Below are positions 52,880 through 63,725 of a stretch of 64,000 bases of DNA, piece by piece. Source of the stretch: Undaria pinnatifida (lineage: Eukaryota > Sar > Phaeophyceae > Laminariales > Alariaceae); NCBI GenBank assembly GCA_012845835.1, contig JABAKD010000017.1:858001-922000 (forward strand). The letters run 5' to 3'. Position 1 is the first letter of the stretch. Each line of letters opens with the position of its first letter. The notes below the pieces were generated by a model, which was not told the DNA's origin, searched no databases, and was given only the letters and a program-made list of their open reading frames with translations. The translations under genes and the position numbers were made by a program.

Positions 52880-54330
52880 TCTAGAATAATAAACATTACC
52901 AGGCAGGTGATATAAAGGGATGTCTTCTTGCTACAACCGTCAGGTTTGTCCCCTTTGAGGATTTATAGTTTCCGCGCACATCTTGAAATATTCCGCCTGC
53001 CCTCCCCCCCCCCCCCCGATCCCTCTTGTTCAAACGTCCCACCTAAAATCAAAATCTACCAGAATAATAAACACTACCAGCCAGTTGATATCATCTCATT
53101 ATCTTTCTAGCCATCCATGCCGTAGCTCCAACTCATTTCCGCCCTCCTCCCCCCCCCCCCCCCGCCCTTTTTTTTTTTTTCCCCCGCCCAGTTTGTTCAA
53201 ACGCCCCCCTTACAATCAATCGAAATCGGCCAGAGTAGTAAAACACTTCTACGCAATTGATATCTCGTCATTATCTTTCTAGCCATCCATGACGTAGCTT
53301 AGCTTTCAGTCACCCCCCCCCCCCGCCCCCCCTCCAACGCCCCCTCCTTCCCCACCACCCGCACGATCGCCTAGACCTAGCACCACGCGTATAGCAAGCC
53401 CCTACATGTATGATTAATACACGCGATCGGAGTATCACACACAATTTTGCAAAGATGAGTTTCGACCAAATATTTGATCTCACAGCTGAAGTGTATTTTA
53501 ATATTATATGTGACCTAAACCTCTTGGAAACCCTTCCCCCCAACCCCATTTTTTTCTTTTTTTTTTTCCCCCGCTCGCTCTTGCTCAAACGCCCCACCTA
53601 ATATCGAGATCCGCCAGAGTAATAAACACTTTCACGCACTTGATATCACCTCATTATCTTTTTAGAGCCATCCATGCCGCTGCTGCAATTCCCACCCCCC
53701 CCCGCCCCAAACGCCCCCTCCTTCCCCACCACCCGCACAATCGCCTAGACCTGGTACCACGCGTATAGCAAACCCCTACATCTATGCGACCTAAAGACCT
53801 TTCGCTCCCCCCTCCCCCCCCCCTCCCCAACCCCTCCCCCACCCCCACCTCCCTACCCCCCCACCCCACCCCCACCTCCTCGAACACTCCGCCCTCTACT
53901 CACTGGTTGTACGACTTACAGGATATACATGATAAACTGGTGCATTCTTTCCAAAACCGTCACATTTATCCCCTTAAAGGATGTATAGTTTCCACGCACA
54001 GATTGAGCTGCCCCGCCCGTCCCGCCCCCCGCCCCCTCCAATGGTATACTGGTGCGTTCTTTCCAAAACCGTCAGATTTGTCCCCTTGAAGGATTTGTAG
54101 TTTCCACGCACAAATTGAGCTGCCCCACCCGTCCCCCCCCCCCTCCCCCCCCCCACCCCCGCTCCCTTTTGATCAAAACCAGGCCCCCACGTCCTTAAAA
54201 ACTCCGCCCTCCCCTCACCGCTTATTCGACTTACAGGATTCACTTGATAAACTGACGAATTTCCTTCCATAGCTGTCAGATTTTGTCCCCCTCAGAAACG
54301 GGTTTTATAGTTTCCGCGCACAGAGTGACT
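52880..54330. repeat. complex degenerate array with poly-C runs
   Basis: AGAATAATAAACA(T/C)TACCAG + CCAG(T/G)TGATAT words start near 52882, 53060, 53233 and 53614 (steps of about 175 bp), each with TTATCTTTCTAGCCATCCAT(G) and a C-run of 10-16 bases. A second unit, AAACCGTCAGATTTGTCCCC + TT(G/A)AAGGAT, recurs near 52937, 53950, 54066 and 54265. Long CCCC(T/A) runs lie between. This is an expanded compound minisatellite. Confidence 0.8.
53387..53515 (+). repeat. MSFDKIFDLT-like dispersed repeat, copy 2 (partial)
   Basis: CGCGATCGGAGTATCACACA then AAAGATGAGTTTCGACCAAA and TGATCTCACAGCTGAAGTGT. Matches 54428-54535 and the minus-strand copy at 19795-20005. Confidence 0.8.
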
Positions 54331-54540
54331 AACATCACCCTGTTGACCCTGATAGCTACACTTTAGTTGCAAGGGGAGTCGCCGACCTATATCCTTAATG
54401 AGGACACACAACCCGTAATACGCGCGATCGGAGTATCACACACAGTTTGCAAAGATGAGTTTCGACAAAATATTCGATCTCACATCTGGAGTGTATTTTA
54501 ACTTTATTTTTATATATATGTGACGCGTACCTCGTGTATG
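54320..54540 (+). repeat. MSFDKIFDLT-like dispersed repeat, copy 3
   Basis: ACATCACCCTGTTGACCCTG, GTCGCCGACCTATATCCTTA, CCCGTAATACGCGCGATCGG, then AAGATGAGTTTCGACAAAAT. The reverse complement of the 19795-20005 segment aligns along its whole length. Confidence 0.8.
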
Positions 54541-54824
54541 CCAGGTACAGTATTTCGGACTTCGTACGTGTTAAACTGTTCTGTAACACTCCGATAATTA
54601 GACTATTCATTTTTCCTCCCTCGACGCTCAGAAGGTGCCTCTGCTGGAGGAGACGAGACGATGCAGCATCATTATCATCATGCACAGTATCACTGCTGTA
54701 GAAGCGGGAAGAGTCCAGCGGGCCAACCGCGTTTCTACATGTCGGTAGTGTGCACCGTCTCAGGCAATGTAACCTGCAACTAGTATTGTAAGTACTACTC
54801 CGGAGTATTATTTTTTTTTTCTGG

Positions 54825-55030
54825 CACTTCTACTTTCCAGCTTCTGGACAAGCCGTGGTCACAGGTATCGTCCCTTTTTTACCCCGGTTCTTGCCTTCAT
54901 TTTTTGTCGCGCATAAGGTTCAGCAATCCCACTGTTCGTCGATTTTTCATCGAGTGTTGCTAACTCACGCTCTCGCGCTTTCCGCAAGTCAATTTGTGCA
55001 CAAGAAAAAGTCCCAACAAATATATACGAG
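54825..55030 (+). repeat. 206-bp inverted repeat partner of 61395-61600
   Basis: TTCTGGACAAGCCGTGGTCA, GGTTCTTGCCTTCATTTTTT, AGCAATCCCACTGTTCGTCG, TTTTTCATCGAGTGTTGCTA, AAGTCAATTTGTGCACAAGA occur in the same order on the minus strand at 61600-61395 with about one mismatch per ten bases. Confidence 0.9.
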
Positions 55031-55293
55031 CATTACAAGTACTGTTAATATTACTGCAGCTGTGGAGACATGATCTCCCCAATCCGGGAATGACCAGCAC
55101 GCGGCTTCGTCGCCGGCCAGTGAAGAGAATGTGTCAACGCTTACAACAAGCAAAACAAGAAGGATTTGTGGCGTCGTCGTCGTATTCATTGATTGTCTAA
55201 TTCTATGCATGTACAGACAGTATGATATCTTTTTTTACGCATGTGGGATATCACCACCCGTCGAAAAAAACATTTTCGTCGTGAAAATCGTAC

Positions 55294-55598
55294 CTGTCAA
55301 CTCTGCCTGCTGCTTGAGGAGGCGGAGGAGGAGGAGGAGGGGGAAGAGGAGGGTGCTCGGCAATCACGGGAGGCATGGCCATGGGTGGCTGGCAGATGCG
55401 GTGACCCATGCTCGAGATGTTGACGCTGCTGCTGCTGCTGCTGCAGCCGCCACCAGCAATGCTCACGGTCGCGAAGTTCGGGCGCATCTGAAGGATTCCG
55501 CTTCCTGCTATTATGGCTCCTCTGGTGCTGCTATCGGAAATGCTTCGAACCATCGCAGCATGTTGCTGTTGTTGCTGCTGTGGTCCGATGTGCTGCAT
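55294..55598 (-). CDS. candidate first exon, polyQ/polyS/polyP protein
   Basis: On the minus strand an ATG at 55598 opens a frame with an in-frame TGA shortly upstream. It encodes MQHIGPQQQQQQHAAM, then a non-repetitive middle (GILQMRPNFATVSIAGGG), a Ser run, and PPVIAEHPP followed by a Pro10 run. A donor-like GTTGACAG|GTACGA lies at 55294/55293, leaving phase 2, which matches the phase-2 acceptor of the Myb exon at 52185. Low-complexity polyQ/polyP activation-like regions are common in transcription factors, so an upstream exon of the Myb gene is possible (inference). The plus strand is also open here (poly-Ala/Leu), as expected for CTG/CAG-rich DNA. Confidence 0.4.
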
Positions 55599-55599
55599 A

Positions 55600-58555
55600 T
55601 TTGATCACTGCTGCAGCCGTTCCTTGGTGAAACCCACCGTCGGCGGAGGTGTGTCCCAGGGTGGCTGCTCCTTTCGTTGGTGTTGCTGTCGACGAGGTGA
55701 GGTGCACCACACGCTGTTGTTGCTGCAGACACCAGCTTTAAGCAAGCTCGCACGTTCAGACGCTTGCCGTGCTATCTATCTGTATCTATGAAGAACCTCG
55801 TCTGTGATGTATAATAATGATAGCAGAAGCGCGCCGCACATAGAGCGGTCAACCCTGACCTAATAACTTCGTCCTATTGCCTGCGCGAGCGACCCGAGAT
55901 GTCCGTCGAGAGTCTATGACTTGGCCGGGAATAGATTACGGCTGCAGCAGCTGCTTTGGTCTTTCAAGGTCAGCCAGCCTGTAAAACATCGTCCTCGCAG
56001 ACGGTTGATTGATCCATATTTTCGTCGAAAGAAAGCTGACAATCCGAAATCCAAAATCTTTTTGTTTTACGGTTTCAGAAAACTCCGAATTTTAAAGTTC
56101 GGAAACTCTACACCAATCAAGGCCACAGAAGGAAACTCGAAGCTTTTTTACAGTTTAATCGATTCCGGGTTTCAAAATTCGGAATGATTTGCACCAATCA
56201 ACACCAGAGATGGAGTACAACGAGGTGACGAGTTCACGGTTCACGAGTACATATCATACGGCTACTATCTGTAGTATAGATAGATGCTGGAGTGTTCGAA
56301 TTATACGGGTTTTGGGACGCTATATCATGGATCAGACGAGGTAGCCATAGCAGTGGCGCAATGGGTGAATGGCATGAGTGTCCAATCCCGTCCCGTCGTA
56401 GTAGTTGCTGTGGGCATGGCAGTTGGTGTTGCTCGGCCTTCAATATGTACACGGATCATGCAGAGGTCATGAATGAGCAGAGTAGCAAAGCTGTCCGGAG
56501 GAGACGGCAATTTACGCCTACAGGTGACGGACGACCTTCTAGACTCCAATATACTCGTTTTCAACCGGGATCCCCAAAATATTAGCTGACGGCATCATCG
56601 GTCATGACCGTCGATCATCGGATACTAAATCCAAGTAATACTTCCTCTTTGAGAGCAATGATGGAGTTGTAAAGAAACTGAGTCATTGCGTGGTGATACC
56701 GGGGGGTGATGTCTTGGTGTCCCCTTTTCTTTTCCTTGCCCGGGCGCTAGCGGCATGATGATGAAGCACTCGCTGAGCTTGGCAGGACGCAGGGAGAGAC
56801 AGAGAGAGAGACACCGCGGTATCAAGACGCTCTCCCATCGTCTCTTGACGTGTTAGGTACGTAAGAGGGTTTGCGTTTGCTGCTGCCAGTACGAAGTACG
56901 AAACTGTCACAAAACGTTCAATGATGTTTTCTGTCGTCTAATGTTCCAGATGCGTGAGATGACAACTCGGGGATGCTACTCGTACGCAGGTAGCTGGCGT
57001 TGTGTATTCATTTGAGGTATAGGCTTGTCTCAATGAGTGCCACGTGCTTGAATCTGGCCACTTTGCCTTGACACCGACCGTTGTGTTTGCTGGCCTGGTC
57101 CTGCTGCGTTCCAAAAACAGTTCACAAGCAGTACACTAGTTGATGTGTTAGCTTTTAGCTGTTGGCCTGCAAGTGCGTGAGTCAAGCATGCACGGGTTGG
57201 CCACCATCACCCTTGATATGAACACAAGCAGTAGCAGGATGACCTTCCCAACGCTACGGGGCCGACAACGTATCTCGCGGTGACGTGCTGCTGCCGCTGT
57301 GGTGACAACTTCGCTGCCACGCCGGGCGGTCTTTTCTCGAACAAACGTGCACACCTGGTACCGGTACCATTTTTTCAGACAAAATACTCGTACCAGATAA
57401 AAACATAAAAACGTCACCTATCTAGAAAACGCGCGACCGATGTGTCGCGGACAGCTTGCAAACAAAGTTGAGCGAATCGATCGCGACCTGTCGGAAGAAC
57501 TCCACTCAATTCCACCGTGTTTTCGCTTTGTACAAGAAAACATGGCACGACAAAGAGAAATGGTCACAGGGGGGTAAAAAAAAAAACGTATGTTTTGGTC
57601 ATTTGGGGATATAGGGAAAACGCGCCCACGGAACGTGCCCGCGGTTTGCCCCAAAACTGCCTAAAATTAAATTCCGACGAGCTTGCAATACACCCGCAGC
57701 CCCATGCCAAGCACGCACACCGTTTTTTTTTTTTGCAATTTCCGGGCGCGGTACTGGGACTTAGGGTGGGTCTTGACATATTTTATAACTAATTTTCAAG
57801 GACGTCGGCCGTGAGTTGTTGGGATGGTTGGAATGGAAACGAGGGCTGTTCGCATTCGTTCGTTCCATTCCAACCTGTTCGTGTCCGATATGAACCGGTG
57901 AATTCTGGGCAACCGACCCGAATATATAGACTAATAGCTCAAGTGGCTTTTGCGGCGGGACCTCTTTCGTGCAGCTCGGCTCTAGGGAAGGGGTGCCGCC
58001 ACGTGGGCAGCGGTTGCTCCTGACACAAAGAACAGCTGCACACGCAATATATATATCGGGAAGCAAGTCTCAGAAAAAGACGGTGCTATTAATAGGTACC
58101 CATCCAAGCGGCACCGTCGGCACAGGTCTAGAATCTTGTGAAAATGCCCGCGTGGCACGACGACGGCTACTGAAACTTGTACGAACATCGGTGCCGCACT
58201 TTGGCCAGAAAATTTACCGCCAGAGCCTCGTTCGCAACCCAGTATTTTGCTCCATGAGCCTCCTGGTTAGGCCACGGCGGTATCGCGTGGCTCCTGCCGC
58301 AGGCAAGCCCTACGGCGTCCAAATACGTTATACCCCGTGAGTCGTAGGCCATCCCCTCGTGGGTCTCCAGCGTATGAAGAACCACTCCTAGCACGAATCA
58401 GTTGCAGTAAATCTCGTTCCCATTACGTCGTGACTGCTGCAGGGGGGGCATTGGAGGCCTAGTTTGACCCAAAAAATCGGCAGGCTATTCGGACAGACCA
58501 GCCAAAAAAGATTATAAATTCTCTGCCGGGGTTGTAACGAAGACCACTGATAGGG
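55600..58555. other. intergenic, no gene supported
   Basis: Short frames on both strands lack domains. AGAAAACTCCGAATTTTAAAG / GGTTTCAAAATTCGGAATG words at 56086 and 56167 form a small direct repeat. A GGTACCGGTACC palindrome lies at about 57357-57368. Confidence 0.4.
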
Positions 58556-58559
58556 ACAG

Positions 58560-58735
58560 CTTACGCTATACCTACAATGGGACCCGAAGAGTGCGCCAGC
58601 TAGCGTTGGGCTGCGAAAGCAACTGAGTTAAATCGACACACGACGCGTATGAAAATACGTGGAAGTGTGGTGAGCTAAAGCTTTATTTTTCCCCATCCGC
58701 CGGAGGATAAAAAGAAAAAAAAAAAAGAGGAAAAC
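58560..58735 (+). repeat. dispersed repeat GTGGAAGTGTGGTGAGCT, copy 3
   Basis: GCGCCAGCTAGCGTTGGGCT, AAATCGACACACGACGCGTA, CGTGGAAGTGTGGTGAGCTA and TCCGCCGGAGGATAAAAAG. Closest to the copy at 23590-23755. Confidence 0.85.
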
Positions 58736-58939
58736 TACCGCCATACTCGTACCCCTAACTACTTGGTTTTAGTGTAGATGCACAGTGAACTTGTATGTGA
58801 TATTCCTCGGACGTGGAGATGATTTCGATCTTGACGTCGCACAGACACCTCACACAGGCACATGCCGTTCGGATGACTTGCTTTTTGTAGCACAGGAGTA
58901 CACGTTCACGTTTTTATAGACGGGAAGGTGCGGAGAAAC

Positions 58940-59125
58940 ATGTTTTCCCTGTGGTTTCTGCCTCTTGCTCTTATGGCATGCTTGAGTAGTGCGGAGACAC
59001 GTAGGATGTGCAGCGTACAGCAAAACAAACCCCGCTCGAATCGACGTAGTATCCGTAGAGAACGGTCTAGCGGAAAATCGCCCCTTCCGTCACTTTTTCG
59101 GGCACCACGACAATCGATTTCGTAA
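58940..59125 (+). CDS. possible signal-peptide exon, hypothetical
   Basis: An ATG at 58940 opens a frame beginning MFSLWFLPLALMACLSSAET, a good secretory signal peptide (short n-region, hydrophobic core, Ala-X-Ala-like cleavage near Ser-Ser-Ala). The frame then turns basic and stops after 62 codons. A second plus frame, 58989-59363, overlaps it (124 codons, no domain). It could be the first exon of a secreted protein, but I find no clear donor and the reverse strand is also open. Confidence 0.25.
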   Translation: MFSLWFLPLALMACLSSAETRRMCSVQQNKPRSNRRSIRRERSSGKSPLPSLFRAPRQSIS

Positions 59126-59129
59126 TGGG

Positions 59130-61390
59130 CAATTCGAAAAAACCAGAAGGAACTTCGACCAAGGGCAAACGGGAAAAAAAAAGTGTCCAGGTAAACCGGG
59201 AGCGGTTGACAATGACTCGTATCATACGAGTAAGAGTTCGCAAGTACAGACAAATACACGCAATACGACCTTGGAGTCTGACCCCAGGTTTGTGGTGAGA
59301 AAGAAGCCTTGGCCAAGACTCAAGCCCAGCGGCACGTACAGCAACAACGTACACGTGGGCTAGAGGTGGGGCGCGCCGCCACGGAGGTATGCGGGCGGCG
59401 CCGTATACCATGCGCGGTGCAGCACGGCCCAGGGGCTTGCACAGCAGTAGCAGCAGCAGCCAAGAAAACAAGAGACCAGCCCCTACTGCTTGATCCCTTC
59501 GTATCACATGTGGGGCAACACCGTCGTGCTGCCGGCCGCCGAGCCCGACGGGCCGCTCACGCTCGTGCGTCCATGTGTACGCTGCTTCTCTGCGCTCTGG
59601 GCCGGGGGCTGTACAGCAGTACGCTTCGTACGAGAAGCAAAGGCACCCCGGTGGGCTCGCTTTTTTTTGGAAAAAGGGTGATGGTGGCCTGTGGCAGCAG
59701 TGCTTTTGTTATGAATGCTACGCTCCGAACAGCTTTTTGCCGTGACGTGGTTTCGTTTTCCCCATCGCTGATTGGTTGGTTGATTTCCTGGAAGAGTTTT
59801 TACGTCTAAAAAAAATCCGTTCCCAGGCCTAACTGTGGGACATATTCTTCCTCTTCGAAAACTTACGGTCACGGTGGGAACGGAAGGAATCTATTCGATT
59901 TGATAACCAATCAACACCTAGCAAATTTAATTGTCGTTCCAGGCTCGAAACGATCCAGTACCTTTGGGGGGGTCAAGACACCACCTAAGGGTGCGTACGA
60001 AACGGGGCGTTCTGAACTTGAAAAACAGAATCGAGGCTGAGATGGGAAGATTCGCTCCTTCGGATTGGCCAAATATCCACACCGAGGCCCCGAGGGCCCG
60101 ACGAATTACGGTTTTGCTGCTTTGGTTCTGGTTTCTCGATGAGTATTATTGTTTTTGAGATTTGATTTAATCGAGATCAAAAACCGAATGGCCCAGAAAT
60201 GATTTCCCGCACCCGCGAGGGCCAACACCATGCCAAGAACCGCAACTACAAACGCCCCGTAAGCAAGGCACACAGCAGACAAACAGCTAATAATACATGG
60301 ACAACATGCCGCTGGTGCCAGCCAATGAAGCTTCCGTCACCACAGCCAAAACTGTGGCAGGTGGCGTCGTCCCTGACCGAATTGAATGCTGCTGTACAGC
60401 CTAAAATCGTGTTCTAGCAAATGACGATGCTGTTTGCCCAGCACCTGCACTTCATCCAGCCCTAGTCTCGCGTTTAAGACACCGGTGCCCTTGCAGCAGC
60501 AGGGTATGATCGGCCAGTTGTGTGGGCACACTCCACTTTTTTTTCAGGCTGGGCGTCGCCTCTACCGCAGCTTGATGGTGCATCAGATCTGGCGCTCCAC
60601 CTCCACCGTTGCCTCGTTTCCGTTTGGTTTTAGCTTTAGCGTTTGTGGTTCGGGTTAGGGCTTGTTTCCCTCGTATGGACGCGCCTTAACGGGGCCGCGA
60701 CGCAGGAGGGGGAAAAATAAACCCCCCTTTTGACCTCAACTTGGGGGGATATACCCCCGCAAATCTACTACATGTACGTATTACCCCCTTTTGACCACGT
60801 TTTTCCGCCACCTGACCGAAATTATGCCCCCGTTCTGACCGATTATGACACCTCACAAAAGCCAGTACAACAAGGACGGCTACACGGCACCGCCCAACCG
60901 CCCGAATGGGCTACGAACGGAATACCCAGTGGTTGCGAGTAGATGCGATTGTGTTGTCTCCGACAAAAAGTACGGCACAGGAAAGTAGCCAAACAAAACT
61001 AATGATTTGTGGATGAATGTTAACAACGTTTCCCTCTTATACTACACTAACGAGAGAACCAAAAGACATATCGTAGGTAGTGGGTGCGTGTGCTGCTCGG
61101 GGCTCGGGGCTGTGCTTTGTGTTTCGTTCCCGAAGTGGTGCGCTGCTGTACACGTACAGCGGTGTTGTACTTATATCATACACTCGTCCCTGATAAGCAG
61201 GCGGGATTATGTCGATAGCGGGACGAAGATGGATGTACAGAAAAATAAGGAATTCGGGAGCACACTCTTTTTCCCAATTACAAAGATGTCCAGCCTGAAT
61301 CAGCATTCTTTAACGGTCGCCCCGGTGGCGTATCAGGTCATCCTCGAGCCTGGTATAGGTCAGTTTCGTGAGTTCGAATCCCCCGAGTGC
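59130..61390. other. intergenic, no gene supported
   Basis: Overlapping frames on both strands near 59300-59810 (166 codons plus, 146 codons minus) lack domains. A TTCGAATCC B-box-like word at 61374-61382, with a weak TGGCGTATCAGG A-box-like word at 61326-61337, resembles a decayed tRNA or SINE head. Confidence 0.35.
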
Positions 61391-61394
61391 ATAC

Positions 61395-61600
61395 TCGTAT
61401 AGATTCGTGGGGACTTTTTTCTTGTGCACAAATTGACTTGTGGAAAGCGCGAGAGCGTGAGTTAGCAACACTCGATGAAAAACCGACGAGCAGTGGGATT
61501 GCTGGACCCTATGCGCGATGAAAATTGAAGGCAAGAACCGGGGGGGAGAAAGGACGACATGTGACCACGGCTTGTCCAGAAGCCGGAAAGTAGATGTGTG
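61395..61600 (-). repeat. inverted partner of 54825-55030
   Basis: See 54825-55030. The element ends at CTATACGAGTATGCACTCGG next to the tRNA-like T-arm sequence. Confidence 0.9.
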
Positions 61601-61689
61601 TGAAAAAAAAAAGAAAAATAGTGTGTTCTAGTACAATGCAGTAGCGCGTGCCAAGATAGACGTATTAAGTTATACCAGGTACCAGTTTT

Positions 61690-61935
61690 CGGCTATAAGA
61701 GTTTTAAGCCACCTTAGCCCAATGTCGTCGGAATTTCGTCATCACTTTTTTTGCAATACTATTTTTTTGGGTTCGTATTGCCTGCGAGGCGCCATGCCTT
61801 TTTTCGTCTGGCCGCGCTTTCGTTTTGTACTCTATTAATAAGTCACGTGTTGGGTGAGCAATACCAACCATTGTCCTTTTAAGCCAACAACCTTGCAGGG
61901 AAAAACAACAACGGTTGGTGCTCCTTTTGTCCGTA
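61690..61935 (-). repeat. AT-rich dispersed repeat with CCAACCGTTGTTGTTTTT end
   Basis: Read in reverse, GAACGCACGCTACGGACAAA, GCACCAACCGTTGTTGTTTT and GGTTGTTGGCTTAAAAGG. It matches the terminal modules at 44646 and 28885. Downstream it has GACGACATTGGGCTAAGGTG, the core of the AT-rich repeats at 24240, 46995 and 48175. Confidence 0.65.
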
Positions 61936-63380
61936 GCGTGCGTTCCGTATGTGCGTTGCTGTGTGTTATCACTGCTGTGTGTTAGTACTACTGTGTGTTA
62001 TCACTGCTGTTTGTTAGTACTACTGTGTGTTAGTACTTGACCCCTCTGGTAGTGCTGTCGAGCTTTTTGTCTGCTTGACAGCTGTTAAACCGTTGTTTAT
62101 TTGGGTAGTGAAACCAAGGCCAACTAACTGACTGGCTTAATCATTATTCATTGAGCACCACAAGCCGAGCCACAACCGCCGCGCAAGTCAAGTACCGAAC
62201 TGCAGAAGTTCGCAAATTACCGGCCGCAAGTAACTGTGTGTGCTCTTCACATGAAACTGACGTTTCCACCCATCTACATCCAGCACAACCATTGTCCGTG
62301 CCGATGCCTCCTGGAGAGACGAGCTTTGCTACTGCTACTGCTGTGGTCACAAACTACGAGACAGAGATACACGTTGCAAATATAGCATGGTGATGTGGCC
62401 ATGCAATTAACCGCAATAAACAATGGGGCAAGAAAAAAAAGTGCAAACTAGCACACCAGACGATACTGTAATGTTTTATGATACCTACAACAGGCAGGTG
62501 ATAACTACCGTGGTGGACGAGTTACTATTACAGCAGCATAGACTAGTATGGTCGCTTGCTATTAGTACAGCCATCCAGTTCCCAGCCCTCAAGTTTGGGG
62601 ATGAAACATGTCGAAAATGCACTACCGTTACGACATCGCCCACACCAAAAGCAAGCCGGGAGTTGCTGGGGTAGAAGGCGTGCCTGAACTGCTGCTGCTG
62701 GGGTTGGGGGAGGGGTGTCCGGTTCTTGCAATATAAGGAGGTGTAAAAGGCACGCGCGCAGGCAGCATGGCGCTGCTATGACACTCGCTGCAGCTTACTG
62801 AATCTCGTGCTGCTGCTTGTACGCTCCACGTAAATGCTTGGGTTGGACTATCGCCCTCGTGTTCTTTTTGACGGTATAAACGGGTCCCCAAAGGGTATGC
62901 AACTCGTCAGATGGAGCGCACGTGAGCCCCCCCCCCCCCCCCCCCCCCCCTCATCCCCCGTCCCGCTTGCGCGCTTTATGCGACCCGCGGAACACCCCAC
63001 GGCGCTTTCACGGCGCTTTGCGCTTGGTGCAAGCAATGTCGGTCTGGTCGGTGAACACCCGACGTGCTCCGCCCGGGCATTGCAAGGGCGCTGGCGTTTG
63101 AGGACTTCCGTACGCCTCCGGCCGTGCGTGATAGGAGTACACCCCCAAGTTCCTGTACCGCACTGTCCCTTTTCCCCCCCATACTGTTATGCTTTCTTGT
63201 CTTGTTCAATCACACCCGTGTTGTCTGTGTTGCCCGTGTGTTTTGTTTTTGCCTTTCCCCCGCCTCGTGTGCGTGCGCCAGGTGTTTTGCCACCACGTGT
63301 AAAATAGTGTTTATTGTTGTTTTACTGTAATAAATACAGTAAGGCTGTACCAGTATTTTTTAATAGTAGTTTTCGGAGAT
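61936..63380. other. intergenic; poly-C at 62928-62950
   Basis: GTGTGTTATCACTGCT / GTGTGTTAGTACTACT tandem copies lie at 61960-62035. An 80-codon plus frame (62151-62393) is non-repetitive but lacks an ATG and a recognisable domain. A C23 run lies at 62928-62950. No gene is called. Confidence 0.4.
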
Positions 63381-63381
63381 A

Positions 63382-63559
63382 ATGGCTGCCTCACCGCGGT
63401 CGTTAGCTGAGGAGGAACCCGGGGAGGAGAAGAGAGCGCTTCCGGACATCCGTCGTATCATTCATGGCGGAAACCCTCGTGTAGGGGCTGATGAGGGTGA
63501 TGGTGCGGTGGTGAGGTCGTCTGCGGTTTGGCCCCTTACCAATGGTGGTCGACGTGCAG
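63382..63559 (+). CDS. candidate first exon of a plus-strand gene
   Basis: An ATG at 63382 (context GAGATAATGG) opens a GC-richer, non-repetitive frame of 59 codons plus one base, with an acidic/basic start (AEEEPGEEKRALPDIRRII) and no simple repeats. It ends at a near-perfect donor, CGTGCAG|GTGAGAG, at 63559/63560 (phase 1). The frame continues into the intronic TTG array, giving a longer artefactual poly-Leu frame. The 70 bp upstream are AT-rich and could hold the promoter or 5' UTR. No family is recognised. The rest of the gene lies beyond the window. Confidence 0.5.
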
Positions 63560-63574
63560 GTGAGAGCGTGCTGT

Positions 63575-63621
63575 TGTCTTGTTTTGCTGTTGTTTTTCTG
63601 TCGATGTTGCTGTTGCTGCTT

Positions 63622-63661
<40 letters not shown>

Positions 63662-63725
63662 CTTCGATGTTGCTGTCTTCGTTGTTGTTGTCGTTGTACG
63701 AGATGTTTCGAGTAGTTCTTGCTGT
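63575..63725. repeat. (TTG)n / CTG-rich array in putative intron
   Basis: About 30 TTG units with CTG, TCG and TTT variants. The strand-matched poly-Leu/Val and poly-Asn/Thr frames are artefacts. Confidence 0.9.
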
